The notes beneath the pieces were generated by a model, which was not told where the DNA came from, made no database searches, and saw only the letters and a program-made list of their open reading frames with translations. Below, piece after piece: positions 55,474 to 63,909 of a DNA stretch of 64,000 bases (positions are counted from its first letter, which is position 1; each line of letters starts with the position of its first letter). Both the position numbers and the translations under genes were made by a program. Source of the stretch: Maribacter polysaccharolyticus (GTDB taxonomy: Bacteria; Bacteroidota; Bacteroidia; Flavobacteriales; Flavobacteriaceae); assembly GCF_028882255.1 (NCBI RefSeq), contig NZ_JARBUY010000001.1, positions 1 through 64,000 on the forward strand, given 5' to 3'.

Positions 55474-55911
55474 CTAGAGGGTCTTTAATTCGGTGTTGAT
55501 CTTGGCTTTCAATTCCTTGGAGAAAGCTTCTTGGTCCAATCCGTTCATAAAGGCAAAATCGGTTAGGTCTATTTTGGTTTCCTTACCGTTTTTAATCACA
55601 TTCAAGAATAGGGAAGTACCAGATGCCTCGAATTTTTCAGCAATCTTTTCGTTTTCTTCCTTGTCTACATTGATGACCTGAAAAGTGATTTTATTTTCTT
55701 TCAATTCCTTTGAAAAATAGGTGTCCAAGGTATATCGTGTGTTTTTTTCAATGGCATTGCACGTCATACATCTATGGGTAGCATGAAAATCAAATACCTC
55801 GATTTTGGAGATGGAAGCTTCCAATGGAGTGTCTTTGCTTTTTTTCTGGCCGTTACAAGCTGTAAGTACTAGACCAATGGTTAATACGGTGAATAATTTG
55901 ATAGTTTTCAT
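55474..55911 (-). CDS. ArsF-like thioredoxin-fold lipoprotein
   Basis: The protein has 145 residues with a lipoprotein signal (lipobox LTAC, Cys19) and a thioredoxin-like domain with a CMTC pair (48-51) in FHATHRCMTCNAIEKNTRY. Proteins of this kind are annotated as ArsF, a partner in reducing nitro-aromatic arsenicals. It is anchored in the periplasm and follows the FmdE gene by 17 bp, so it may pass electrons between the neighbouring membrane proteins. Confidence 0.7.
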   Translation of the reverse strand: MKTIKLFTVLTIGLVLTACNGQKKSKDTPLEASISKIEVFDFHATHRCMTCNAIEKNTRYTLDTYFSKELKENKITFQVINVDKEENEKIAEKFEASGTSLFLNVIKNGKETKIDLTDFAFMNGLDQEAFSKELKAKINTELKTL

Positions 55912-55928
55912 TTTGTTGGATTATTTAA

Positions 55929-56609
55929 TTATTGACAATAGGATTTATTCTTATTTAAAATATCTGTTTTGGGGTAATCGTTTTTTTTCAAGGGTTTCCA
56001 CTTAAAATCGACTATTTCGGTAACTATGAAGTTCTCTTTGGGATCGGTGGTAAGTAATCGCCCAGAAAAATCGGCTTCCAAGTTTTTGAGCGTATCCAAA
56101 TCACAGGGCGATAATGCTCCTTTAATGGCTTTTGCCCCGAGTTCGTCGATTACGGAAGGTTTAACCCCTTTTTTCATTTGAACTTTAACAGCCTTTTGGG
56201 TGTCTTTCCGTTGTAGGACATAAAATCCGTCTTCGATGGTATCATCCACATAAAAAGAGTTATACTGGTACCTGCCACCCGTAATATAGATAGCCACATC
56301 GGTTAGGCAAGGAGAACTATTACTGACAATTCGGGTATTCGTTCTGTCGATGGTTCCCGTGGGATAAAGTATTTTCAATCCTTCCTGAATCCCTAAAAAT
56401 CCTTGAATGAGGCCATCGCATAAATGCCCGTGGAATCGTTCTAGATCTTCCAAGTTTATTTGGTGTTCCAAGGTCAATCTTCCTTTTGAAAAATCGGTAT
56501 CCAAAACAGTAACCCCCGTATGTTGCCCTACCATGTCGACAGGGGAGTTTTGGGCCATAGAGAGGTGAATTGCGAAAAATATGATCAATGGAAACCGTAA
56601 ATATTTCAT
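55929..56609 (-). CDS. Exported FmdE-domain protein
   Basis: The protein has 226 residues with a signal peptide (cleavage near Ala19) and an FmdE-like domain: the family motif FHGHLCDG (59-66) and a second conserved Cys in SSPCLTDV (101), with GGRYQYN (111-117). FmdE was named from methanogen formylmethanofuran dehydrogenase operons, but such isolated domains in bacteria have no proven function; metal or thiol binding fits the conserved His and Cys. Its start overlaps the permease end by 4 bp, so it is coupled to metalloid transport. A second, cytoplasmic FmdE protein is at 59833. Confidence 0.75.
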   Translation of the reverse strand: MKYLRFPLIIFFAIHLSMAQNSPVDMVGQHTGVTVLDTDFSKGRLTLEHQINLEDLERFHGHLCDGLIQGFLGIQEGLKILYPTGTIDRTNTRIVSNSSPCLTDVAIYITGGRYQYNSFYVDDTIEDGFYVLQRKDTQKAVKVQMKKGVKPSVIDELGAKAIKGALSPCDLDTLKNLEADFSGRLLTTDPKENFIVTEIVDFKWKPLKKNDYPKTDILNKNKSYCQ

Positions 56610-57586
56610 AGTACTATTTTGAATAAAGATCCCGAAATGATGATAAACAAGGTCACAACGCTAAAAAATATGGCGATCAATTTTAAGGACATTACTTTTT
56701 TGAGCAAAGTGGCTTCGGGAATGGATAGCCCTACCGTGGCCATCATAAAAGCAATGGCCGTACCCAAAGGCATCCCTTTGGCAACAAAAACCTCTATGAC
56801 AGGAACTATACCAGCTGCATTGGCATACATGGGAACGGCAACCAATACCGCAAGCGGAACGGTCCACCACTCACCACCTCCTAAATAGGTGTTGAAAAAG
56901 TTTTCCGGAACATAGCCGTGCATAGCACCGCCAATGGCAATCCCGATAATAACGTAAAGGAGAACCCCTTTTACGATATCCCAAGCTCCCCGGGTTATTT
57001 CCGGCATTCGTTGGTAGAAGGTTTGTTTTTCCACTACATATTCGTCCTGATCCATTTTGGCTTCAAGGATCCTTTTTACCCAATCGGAAAGTAAAGGTTC
57101 GAGATTGAATTTTCCCAACAGCCAACCTCCGATGGTACCCAATAATATTCCTGAAACGGCATAAATCAGGGTAACCTTTATGCCGAACATACCCAAAAAC
57201 ATGGCCACGGCCACCTCATTGACCAAAGGTGAAGTGATCAAGAAAGCGAACGTTACCCCTAAAGGGATCCCGCCTTGAACAAACCCAATGAACAACGGGA
57301 CCGAAGAGCAGGAACAAAAGGGGGTTATAGCCCCGAAAATGGAAGAAAAAAAGTATTCCAGTCCGTAGAGCTTTTTTTCGTTCAGATAGGTTTTAAGTCG
57401 TTCAATCGGGAAATAGGCATTTACGATTCCCATTATAAAAACGATAACGAATAAAAGAATCAGAATTTTTATGGTATCGTATACAAAGAAATTAAGGGCC
57501 GTTCCCAAATGGGTGTCCGCTCCGATTTTAAAAACGGAATAAATAAGCCAATCTGAAAAATGCTGTAACCAATCAAACATAGGCAA
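56606..57586 (-). CDS. DUF318/ArsP-type permease
   Basis: The protein has 326 residues with about eight transmembrane helices in two halves. The family motif CSCS (Cys91 and Cys93) is in TPFCSCSSVPLFIGF, followed by ITSPLVNEVAVAM. Members such as ArsP export trivalent organoarsenicals, and the Cys pair binds the metalloid. A central charged loop lies at about 170-205. It overlaps the OsmC gene by 14 bp and the FmdE gene by 4 bp. Confidence 0.82.
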   Translation of the reverse strand: MPMFDWLQHFSDWLIYSVFKIGADTHLGTALNFFVYDTIKILILLFVIVFIMGIVNAYFPIERLKTYLNEKKLYGLEYFFSSIFGAITPFCSCSSVPLFIGFVQGGIPLGVTFAFLITSPLVNEVAVAMFLGMFGIKVTLIYAVSGILLGTIGGWLLGKFNLEPLLSDWVKRILEAKMDQDEYVVEKQTFYQRMPEITRGAWDIVKGVLLYVIIGIAIGGAMHGYVPENFFNTYLGGGEWWTVPLAVLVAVPMYANAAGIVPVIEVFVAKGMPLGTAIAFMMATVGLSIPEATLLKKVMSLKLIAIFFSVVTLFIIISGSLFKIVL

Positions 57587-57980
57587 TGGTGTTGATCGTA
57601 CCGGAAATGGCGCAGGACATTTTTACGGTATTGTAGATAGTTCCGTATTTTTCAATATTCTTTTTAAGCAAATCCGTATTCAGTTTTTCATCGTTACTGT
57701 AAAGGGTCAACTTGTAAACGAGGTTATCCATTCTAGGCGGGTGTTCAAGACGGGTTGCATTGACCTCTAGGGTTGCCTTTGTGTACGTGAATTTCATCAT
57801 ACTTGAAAAGCGTTCAACATTTTTCAATATACAGGCAGCAAAGGAACCTAAGAACAATTCAGCGGGATTTGGGAGGGTCTCGGTCGTTTCCTGAGTGGTA
57901 CCAAAATCTATGATGGACTGCTTTAGGTGGATCACCGCATCCTGGTTTGCTCGGGAAGAAGCTTTGATATGATAATCCAT
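57573..57980 (-). CDS. OsmC-family protein
   Basis: The protein has 135 residues with the two conserved thiols, Cys50 (GSFAACILKN) and Cys123 (VKMSCAISGTI), that reduce organic hydroperoxides in OsmC and Ohr. In thiol-stress operons OsmC members may also handle sulfur compounds. It lies 12 bp after the mini-thioredoxin and overlaps the permease. Confidence 0.85.
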   Translation of the reverse strand: MDYHIKASSRANQDAVIHLKQSIIDFGTTQETTETLPNPAELFLGSFAACILKNVERFSSMMKFTYTKATLEVNATRLEHPPRMDNLVYKLTLYSNDEKLNTDLLKKNIEKYGTIYNTVKMSCAISGTINTIAYV

Positions 57981-57992
57981 AGGATACGCGAA

Positions 57993-58229
57993 TTACTTTA
58001 AAAGCTCCAAGACTTCGTCTTTCGATGGTACCCTGCCTTTTATGGTTATCGCACCGTCTATGACCAAGGCAGGGGTGGTCATTACGTTGAACTTCATAAT
58101 TTCCATGATATCCTCAACTTTTTCAATACTGGCATCAATATGGTTTTCAGAAACCACATCCTTAACTACACCTGTCATGGATTGACATTTGGGACATCCC
58201 GTACCTAAAATTTTGATTACTTTACTCAT
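57993..58229 (-). CDS. Small thioredoxin/glutaredoxin-like protein (ArsE-like position)
   Basis: From the ATG at 58229 the protein has 78 residues with CPKC (12-15) in LGTGCPKCQSM and the cis-proline in TTPALVIDG; the longer frame to 58286 would overlap arsR and is rejected. It belongs to the small redox-active disulfide proteins often found beside DUF318 permeases. It may correspond to ArsE, inferred from position only. It is cytoplasmic. Confidence 0.82.
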   Translation of the reverse strand: MSKVIKILGTGCPKCQSMTGVVKDVVSENHIDASIEKVEDIMEIMKFNVMTTPALVIDGAITIKGRVPSKDEVLELLK

Positions 58230-58278
58230 GCTATTTAATTTGTATATCGGCAATAAGCGATATTGTTTATAAAAAAAT

Positions 58279-58584
58279 TCATTCAAAAAACTGTTGGAAT
58301 AACGATTTTGCCTTCTTCCAGTTCTCTTGATCGATACAATACTTTATTTTGGGCGGTTTCAATTCTCCTTTTATGAGTCCGGCATTCTTCAATTCCTTAA
58401 GGTGTTGGGAAACCGTAGATTGTGCCAAAGGAAAAACATCCACCAAATCCCCGGTAAAACAACAGGATTGATTTTCAAGATGTCTTAAAATCGCAATTCG
58501 GGTAGGATGCCCCAAGGCTTTGGCAATTTTTGCCAAGGCTTCGGTATCTTCCTGATATTCGATATGTTCCAGGGTTCTTTTCAT
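58279..58584 (-). CDS. arsR: ArsR-family metalloid or redox-sensing repressor
   Basis: The protein has 101 residues. The winged helix is clear ([38 protein letters not shown]). A vicinal Cys41-Cys42 in [10 protein letters not shown] is placed to bind As(III) or to react with oxidants. It heads the operon of mini-thioredoxin, OsmC, permease, FmdE, ArsF and ArsG proteins and very likely represses it. Confidence 0.9.
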   Translation of the reverse strand: MKRTLEHIEYQEDTEALAKIAKALGHPTRIAILRHLENQSCCFTGDLVDVFPLAQSTVSQHLKELKNAGLIKGELKPPKIKYCIDQENWKKAKSLFQQFFE

Positions 58585-58594
58585 AATCTTATCG

Positions 58595-58602
58595 CAAATA
58601 TA
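58595..58602 (-). promoter_or_regulatory. Promoter of the arsR operon with AT-rich operator candidate
   Basis: On the minus strand TATATTTG lies 10 bases before the arsR ATG, an exact TAnnTTTG box and a very short leader. The adjacent AT-rich stretch (58603-58620) contains ATTAATATTTAAT, symmetric enough to be the ArsR operator. Confidence 0.62.
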
Positions 58603-58624
58603 CGATTAATATTTAATATGAAGA

Positions 58625-59050
58625 TTATTCTACACCTTGTTTATTTAGAACTTTCATTAATTCATCATAAGGGAAAAAACCTTCATGACGGAAAAACTCA
58701 TGACCATTTCCATCCAAAAATATTTGGGTTGGAATAGCCCTGATATTATACGTTTCGGCATAAGGTTTTCCTTCCTCGGTCCAAACATCATAGAAAATAG
58801 TCTGTACTTGGTCTCCATACTTTTTTTCTACGGATTTTATGACCTTTTGCATTTTTCGACAAGGAATGCATTTTACAGACCCTAATGCTATAAAAGTCAC
58901 TTTAGTCAGGTTTGTTTTCAAATGCCTTGTTTTATTAACGCCTGATTTGTCGGCATTATTGTTAATAGTTGCAAGTTCCTTTTTTGATGTTGCATTATCC
59001 TTACAAGAGCATAATACCACAGTCAAAAGTAGTATATATAAGTATTTCAT
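58625..59050 (-). CDS. Thioredoxin-family lipoprotein
   Basis: The protein has 141 residues with a lipoprotein signal (lipobox around LCSC, Cys16) and a thioredoxin domain with CIPC (61-64) in GSVKCIPCRKMQK and cis-proline in AIPTQIF. It is periplasmic and would supply electrons to exported proteins. It lies 32 bp after the TSUP gene, in the set that precedes the arsR promoter. Confidence 0.84.
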   Translation of the reverse strand: MKYLYILLLTVVLCSCKDNATSKKELATINNNADKSGVNKTRHLKTNLTKVTFIALGSVKCIPCRKMQKVIKSVEKKYGDQVQTIFYDVWTEEGKPYAETYNIRAIPTQIFLDGNGHEFFRHEGFFPYDELMKVLNKQGVE

Positions 59051-59082
59051 TTTTAATGGATATAATTAATATTGAACAGTTT

Positions 59083-59820
59083 TTAAAACAATTTAAGTCC
59101 CATTTTAACAGCCATTATCAGTAGGATAATCGCTAATATCTTTTTGACCATTTTCGGATTCAACCGATTTTGCATGATAATGGTCCCCAGCGTAGCCCCA
59201 GCGAGACCGGCTAAGGAGGTGATGACCAATAATTCCCAATCTACAGCACCTATTGACCAATACGTCAGAAAACCGGATAAGGAAGAAAAAGGAACAACAA
59301 AAGCGGTTATGGCCGTAATTTTTTTTGGATTGAATCCCATCATCAAGAGAAGGGGAGAAATAATCCCACCACCACCGATCCCCAGCAAACCCGATAATAG
59401 ACCGGCACCGGCCCCAATGAATGAAAGTGGTGAATAGGGGACGTCTTCTCGATATTCTGTTTCGTTTTTCTTTTTAAAAAACAAAAACATTAAACCGGAG
59501 AACAACAAAAACAGTACGAACAGCATCAAGACAATTCGTGAGGCGATGTATTTTGACAAATAAGCCCCGACAATCGCGAAAAGAAACGAAAAGATGATTA
59601 GTGGAATCCCCAATTTAAAATCGAGGCGTTTGTTTTCAATATTGTTAATACTTGCTCCGGTAAGACTAATGGTGTTATAAAATAAGCCGACAGGTTTCGC
59701 CACGGAAATGGGAATCCCGAAGGCATACATGATAGGAATCAATATAATTGCTGCCCCTATACCTCCTAAAGAGAAAATAAGGGCAGCAAAAAATGAAATA
59801 GCAGCTAAATAATATTCCAT
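59083..59820 (-). CDS. TSUP (TauE/SafE) family permease
   Basis: The protein has 245 residues in about eight transmembrane segments. Repeated motifs GGIGAAIILIPIMY near 19 and GLLGIGGGGIISPLLL near 145 are typical of TSUP. It may export sulfite or another sulfur anion. It starts 12 bp after the FmdE gene, so the two form a unit with the thioredoxin lipoprotein. Confidence 0.87.
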   Translation of the reverse strand: MEYYLAAISFFAALIFSLGGIGAAIILIPIMYAFGIPISVAKPVGLFYNTISLTGASINNIENKRLDFKLGIPLIIFSFLFAIVGAYLSKYIASRIVLMLFVLFLLFSGLMFLFFKKKNETEYREDVPYSPLSFIGAGAGLLSGLLGIGGGGIISPLLLMMGFNPKKITAITAFVVPFSSLSGFLTYWSIGAVDWELLVITSLAGLAGATLGTIIMQNRLNPKMVKKILAIILLIMAVKMGLKLF

Positions 59821-59832
59821 GATCGCTACGGT

Positions 59833-60435
59833 TTATTTTTCTGAGCAAGGAATACATACTCTTTTTCCATCAATGACCTTTGAACGGTTGTCGAACACAA
59901 CCTCCTTACATACCGCGCAATGATGCCATTCGAAAGTTCCCTTTGGTAATTCCACATCTTTTTCGAAAATATCACTTATCGAAAACAGTATGTTCTCGTC
60001 CATTTTCTTGGCATTTTCAATAAGTGGCATTACCACTTGGGGTTTAATGTCCTTGGGTTCAACCTTTTGTTTTCGGAGTTGGACGAATTCGGAGTTCAAT
60101 GCTTTTTCGAAAAATGCCGGTTGCATTGAAACCCTCACCGCATTCTTCGTTTTTAAATCGACCAGGACGATGGCGTTTTTCCCGTAATTGAGTTTTTCTG
60201 CATTTCCCTTACCATAGGTACAACCCGTCGCTGCCATGACCCCGTCCAAAAAGCAGGCGGCGGCATGGGCGGGTCCGTTTTCACAGAACAGATACAACTC
60301 TTTGTTAAGGGATTTCTCAACCCCGAGTTTGTTCATTGCGGTCAACCCTGCACGGTAACCAATTGGCATTGCCGGACATTTATGTCCGTGAAATTCAAAT
60401 GCCCATTCCGGAATTTCAATTTTTTGGGTATTCAT
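59833..60435 (-). CDS. Cytoplasmic FmdE-domain protein with C-terminal zinc ribbon
   Basis: The protein has 200 residues without a signal. FmdE motifs are FHGHKCP (15-21), the Cys in HAAACFLDG (61) and GCTYGKGNAEKL (71-82). At the C-terminus is a four-cysteine zinc ribbon, HHCAVCKEVV and RVCIPCSEK (Cys173, 176, 194, 197). This matches FmdE-family proteins in bacteria whose role is not known; methanofuran chemistry is not expected here. It is transcribed with the TSUP permease and thioredoxin, opposite in location to the exported FmdE at 55929. Confidence 0.82.
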   Translation of the reverse strand: MNTQKIEIPEWAFEFHGHKCPAMPIGYRAGLTAMNKLGVEKSLNKELYLFCENGPAHAAACFLDGVMAATGCTYGKGNAEKLNYGKNAIVLVDLKTKNAVRVSMQPAFFEKALNSEFVQLRKQKVEPKDIKPQVVMPLIENAKKMDENILFSISDIFEKDVELPKGTFEWHHCAVCKEVVFDNRSKVIDGKRVCIPCSEK

Positions 60436-60841
60436 ACTTTATGTTTTAAAAAATTATTGTTTTATTCCATGATTTTTTTTTCGATCACTTTAAGGGGATA
60501 ATCCAAGCGCTATATCATTTTTGATCCAATGAAATCGCTTGGATCCCGAATTCCTTATTTCAAACGGTCATGAAGAGGCGATTACAAAGGACGGATGCAT
60601 TTATTAATCCTCCGTTGAATAGGTTTGGGTGTTTCAAATAACCAAATCCGATATGTATTATCGCTCTATTGAGTAACTTGATAGACTTAAATGGCATATG
60701 CTTTATTTTCCGTTTTAATTTGCTTTTCACCCCTCTTTTCCACAAAAACAATGCTTTAAGGGGTCAGGATGTTCATTTGTCGAATTCACCGATCTATACG
60801 GTAAGTAGTAGTGCAAAATTTCCATATATTATATGGGGTTT
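60436..60841. other. Intergenic region between the RND permease and FmdE genes
   Basis: These 406 bases hold a stem-loop candidate at 60501-60544 and a 63-codon minus-strand frame (60560-60751) without known motifs; I do not call the frame a gene. The region probably separates the RND transcript from the FmdE-TSUP-thioredoxin transcript. No exact TAnnTTTG box is seen before 60435. Confidence 0.45.
60501..60544. promoter_or_regulatory. Inverted repeat upstream of the FmdE-TSUP unit
   Basis: ATCCAAGCG (60501-60509) pairs exactly with CGCTTGGAT (60536-60544). With a small bulge the flanking GGGAT/CCC extends the stem. It lies 66-109 bases before the FmdE start and has no T-run, so an operator or 5' leader structure is as likely as a terminator. 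Confidence 0.45.
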
Positions 60842-63800
60842 CTATTTTTTATCTACCGCATAGGTATAAATTGGTACATAGATTAAGGTCAATAAAGTCC
60901 CTATCAATAAACCTCCAATGGCAACATCTGCCAACGGACTTAATCGTTCCAAACCTACGGCTTGTTCAAGGGCGATAGGGATCATACCCGCTATAGTTCC
61001 GAAAGCCGTCATTAAAACAGGACGGAAACGTACACGTACACTTTCAATGGCACTTTCAAATGGGCTTTCACCACTGGAACGGTGGTGTTGGTAAAAATCT
61101 ATCAGTAATACTGCATTTTTAATGATGATACCGAACAACAACAGAATACCCAATAAACTGGGCATACAACTTGGCTTATTGAACAATAACATGCCCCAAG
61201 CTGCCCCAATCAATGACAAAGGCAATACCAATATCATGATGAAACCCATTTTAACCGATTTATAGATGGCGATCAGCACCATTAATAAAAGGATAATACC
61301 AAGGGCAATCGCTTTTATCATACGTGAAAAACTGTCGTTGATGGTGGCGATATCCCCTTCTTGGCTAACAACGACATCTTTTAGGTTGTTAACGTTGGCT
61401 AAGGCTGAATTGGCATCATCCGTTAAATGCGTTATCGGGCGTTTGGAACGGTACCCGTTAACATCGACACTGTACAACATTTTATCGCGCTCAATTTTGG
61501 CATAGGTCAGTTTTTTTGAGATTTTGGCCAACCATTCAAGTGGGATTTCCCCAAATTTCGATTGTACCGGCAATAGCCGTAAGGTTTGTTCGTTTTCGCT
61601 GAATTTACCTTTTAGATACAACCTGACATATTGGGAGTTCATGGATTGTAAATTGGCATTTAAACCAACTACTTGGCCTTTTACAGGTATCTGTGCCGCA
61701 ATATCATAGGGGGTAAGACCATAACTCAAGGCTTTGTTTTCATCAATGTCAAGTACAATTTCACTGACATCCTTATTCCAACTTGTAGACACGGAGGTCA
61801 ACCCTTTAACGGTTGACATGGCTTCACTTACCTGATGGGTTTTTTCTGCCAAACCATCAACTACTGGCGATTTTAACCGAACATCCAAAGGTGCTTTTAC
61901 AGATGACAAGGCAGTTGCCCCAAAATCATAAACATCGTTACGTTTGAGTCCCTTTAATTCCGATAATTTGTCACGAATTACATCTTCGAGTTCCCACATG
62001 GTCGATGATCTATGAAAACGGTCAACGCAATTGATGGTAATGGTGGCTTCTGAAGGTAAATTACCACTTCCCAAACTTAAGACCCCTGGTTGTGTTCCAA
62101 AAGCTACCGAGCTTTTATCTGCCCAATCCTGTTCGTGTAACCAAGTTAGAAAAGGCATGACTTTTCTTTCGGCACTTTCAACGGTTTCATTGGCACTAAA
62201 TGCAATTTGTGCTTTTATGATTCCGGTATCCATAGGTGGCATTGCATCTTTACCAATGGTTGGCATTATGCTGCCCATACTCAATACCAATAGCAGTACC
62301 ACTCCAGCGGTTAAGACCACCCTTCGTAATACTTTTTGTTTCCCATTGGAAAACTTGATTACCTGGACATAAGGTGCAACCAAACGGCCAATGGTATTGT
62401 TATAAGCTTTATCAAACCACAATTCTACTTTTGTTTTTGTAAAACCGTTTTTGTACATCACTTTTAACAATTGTGGAATAAAGGTGATGGAAATGAAAAA
62501 CGATATGATCAAGGCCACGATTAACGTAAAAATCAAGGGTTTGAATATTTTTTCCGGAAAACCCCCAATGAACATCAACGGAAAAATGATGGCAATGGTA
62601 GAAATGGTTCCTGCAAGTACAGGGGCAATAACCTCTTTAGTGCCATTTAGAATAGCAGTTTCAAGATCCTCTTTTAGTTCATTTAGGTGACGTTCTACAT
62701 TTTCAAGTACCACGACGGCATCATCGGTGAGCATACCCAACGCTAAAATAATGGCGGTATAGATTACTATGTTCAATTCACCACCCGTTAACCAAATAAC
62801 CGCCATAGTGGCGAAAAATACCATGGGTATGGACAAGGCGGCCGCAATAATGGCCCTAAAATTCCCTAGGAAAAAAAGCACCACGATCAAGGTGAAGATT
62901 ATGGCATCGCGAAGTGCCTCCAACATGTTCGAATTAGCTGTCTCGATAAGATTTCTTTGGGTATCTGAAATCTCAAATTTGATATTTGGATATTCAGCTT
63001 CCAATTTTTCCATTTCTGCCCGGGCAGCCTTACTCACATCCAATACGCTGCCCCCGGGAGCGCGCTGAACAGCCAATGCAATCGCAGGTTTGGCATTGCC
63101 GATATAGCCACTCGTTCTTTTTTGATAACTCCAACTAACATTTGAAACATCCCTTAATCGGACATTGGGCAAAATTGTAATGTTCTTTATTTTTTCAATT
63201 TCATTTTTTTCACCGTAAAAAGTAATGGTATAGAAACTATCGTTCCCTTTTACAAAACCAATGGGCATATCCTTGTTGATTACCTTTAAGGCATTGGATA
63301 TGGTTTCAAAATTCACGTTATATCGTTTGGCTTTGAACGGATCGATTTCGATGTTTATCGAATTCTGAAATCCACCGAAAACTTCAACATTTCCGATTGA
63401 AGGGTTACTCAATAGATAGGGCTTGATAAAATTATCCGCGATTTTGCTGATATCGGCAACATCGAGGGTATTGTTTTTTGGACTCAATGAAATCACATCG
63501 ACAGGTAAGGTGAAATCCCCTGCCGTATAAACTGCGGGATTCACGTTAGTGGGTAGTTTACCTTTCGCAATGGATAACGCATTGGCTACATCAACAGCTG
63601 CAGCATTTAGACCTTTTTTATATCCGAAATCGGCTTTTACAATAGAAAAGTTCGCGACATTGACAGAACTGACATCGGTGACCAAACCCAATCTTGAAAT
63701 TTCCTGTTCAATGGGTTTTGAAACCGTATTGGCCGCTACTTGTGCCGTGGCCCCGGGAACATTCGTAATAACGATTACTTGTGGTGGATTGGCATCGGGA

Positions 63801-63904
63801 AATAGGTTTTTAGGCAGCGTGATCAAGGCAACGATACCCATAATGAAGAAACCAGCTATAAGGGCATATAGGGTATAAGGCCGTTTATAAAAATATTCGA
63901 ACAT
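60842..63904 (-). CDS. RND-family efflux permease
   Basis: The protein has 1020 residues with the RND plan: TM1 (about 10-30), periplasmic loop, TM2-6, second loop and TM8-12. The proton-relay aspartates are in GMLTDDAVVVLENVERH near 395, and the FGTIAGMIPIALEQAVGLE segment is near the end. It resembles HAE-1/MdtB-type transporters. The export substrate is unknown; drugs, metals or metalloids are all possible. The adaptor gene lies immediately upstream, cut by the window edge. Confidence 0.92.
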   Translation of the reverse strand: MFEYFYKRPYTLYALIAGFFIMGIVALITLPKNLFPDANPPQVIVITNVPGATAQVAANTVSKPIEQEISRLGLVTDVSSVNVANFSIVKADFGYKKGLNAAAVDVANALSIAKGKLPTNVNPAVYTAGDFTLPVDVISLSPKNNTLDVADISKIADNFIKPYLLSNPSIGNVEVFGGFQNSINIEIDPFKAKRYNVNFETISNALKVINKDMPIGFVKGNDSFYTITFYGEKNEIEKIKNITILPNVRLRDVSNVSWSYQKRTSGYIGNAKPAIALAVQRAPGGSVLDVSKAARAEMEKLEAEYPNIKFEISDTQRNLIETANSNMLEALRDAIIFTLIVVLFFLGNFRAIIAAALSIPMVFFATMAVIWLTGGELNIVIYTAIILALGMLTDDAVVVLENVERHLNELKEDLETAILNGTKEVIAPVLAGTISTIAIIFPLMFIGGFPEKIFKPLIFTLIVALIISFFISITFIPQLLKVMYKNGFTKTKVELWFDKAYNNTIGRLVAPYVQVIKFSNGKQKVLRRVVLTAGVVLLLVLSMGSIMPTIGKDAMPPMDTGIIKAQIAFSANETVESAERKVMPFLTWLHEQDWADKSSVAFGTQPGVLSLGSGNLPSEATITINCVDRFHRSSTMWELEDVIRDKLSELKGLKRNDVYDFGATALSSVKAPLDVRLKSPVVDGLAEKTHQVSEAMSTVKGLTSVSTSWNKDVSEIVLDIDENKALSYGLTPYDIAAQIPVKGQVVGLNANLQSMNSQYVRLYLKGKFSENEQTLRLLPVQSKFGEIPLEWLAKISKKLTYAKIERDKMLYSVDVNGYRSKRPITHLTDDANSALANVNNLKDVVVSQEGDIATINDSFSRMIKAIALGIILLLMVLIAIYKSVKMGFIMILVLPLSLIGAAWGMLLFNKPSCMPSLLGILLLFGIIIKNAVLLIDFYQHHRSSGESPFESAIESVRVRFRPVLMTAFGTIAGMIPIALEQAVGLERLSPLADVAIGGLLIGTLLTLIYVPIYTYAVDKK

Positions 63905-63909
63905 GATTT

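Noticed and set aside
60560-60751. Minus-strand ORF of 63 codons between the RND permease and FmdE genes
   Set aside because: No recognisable domain and a weak start context; basic composition alone is not evidence.
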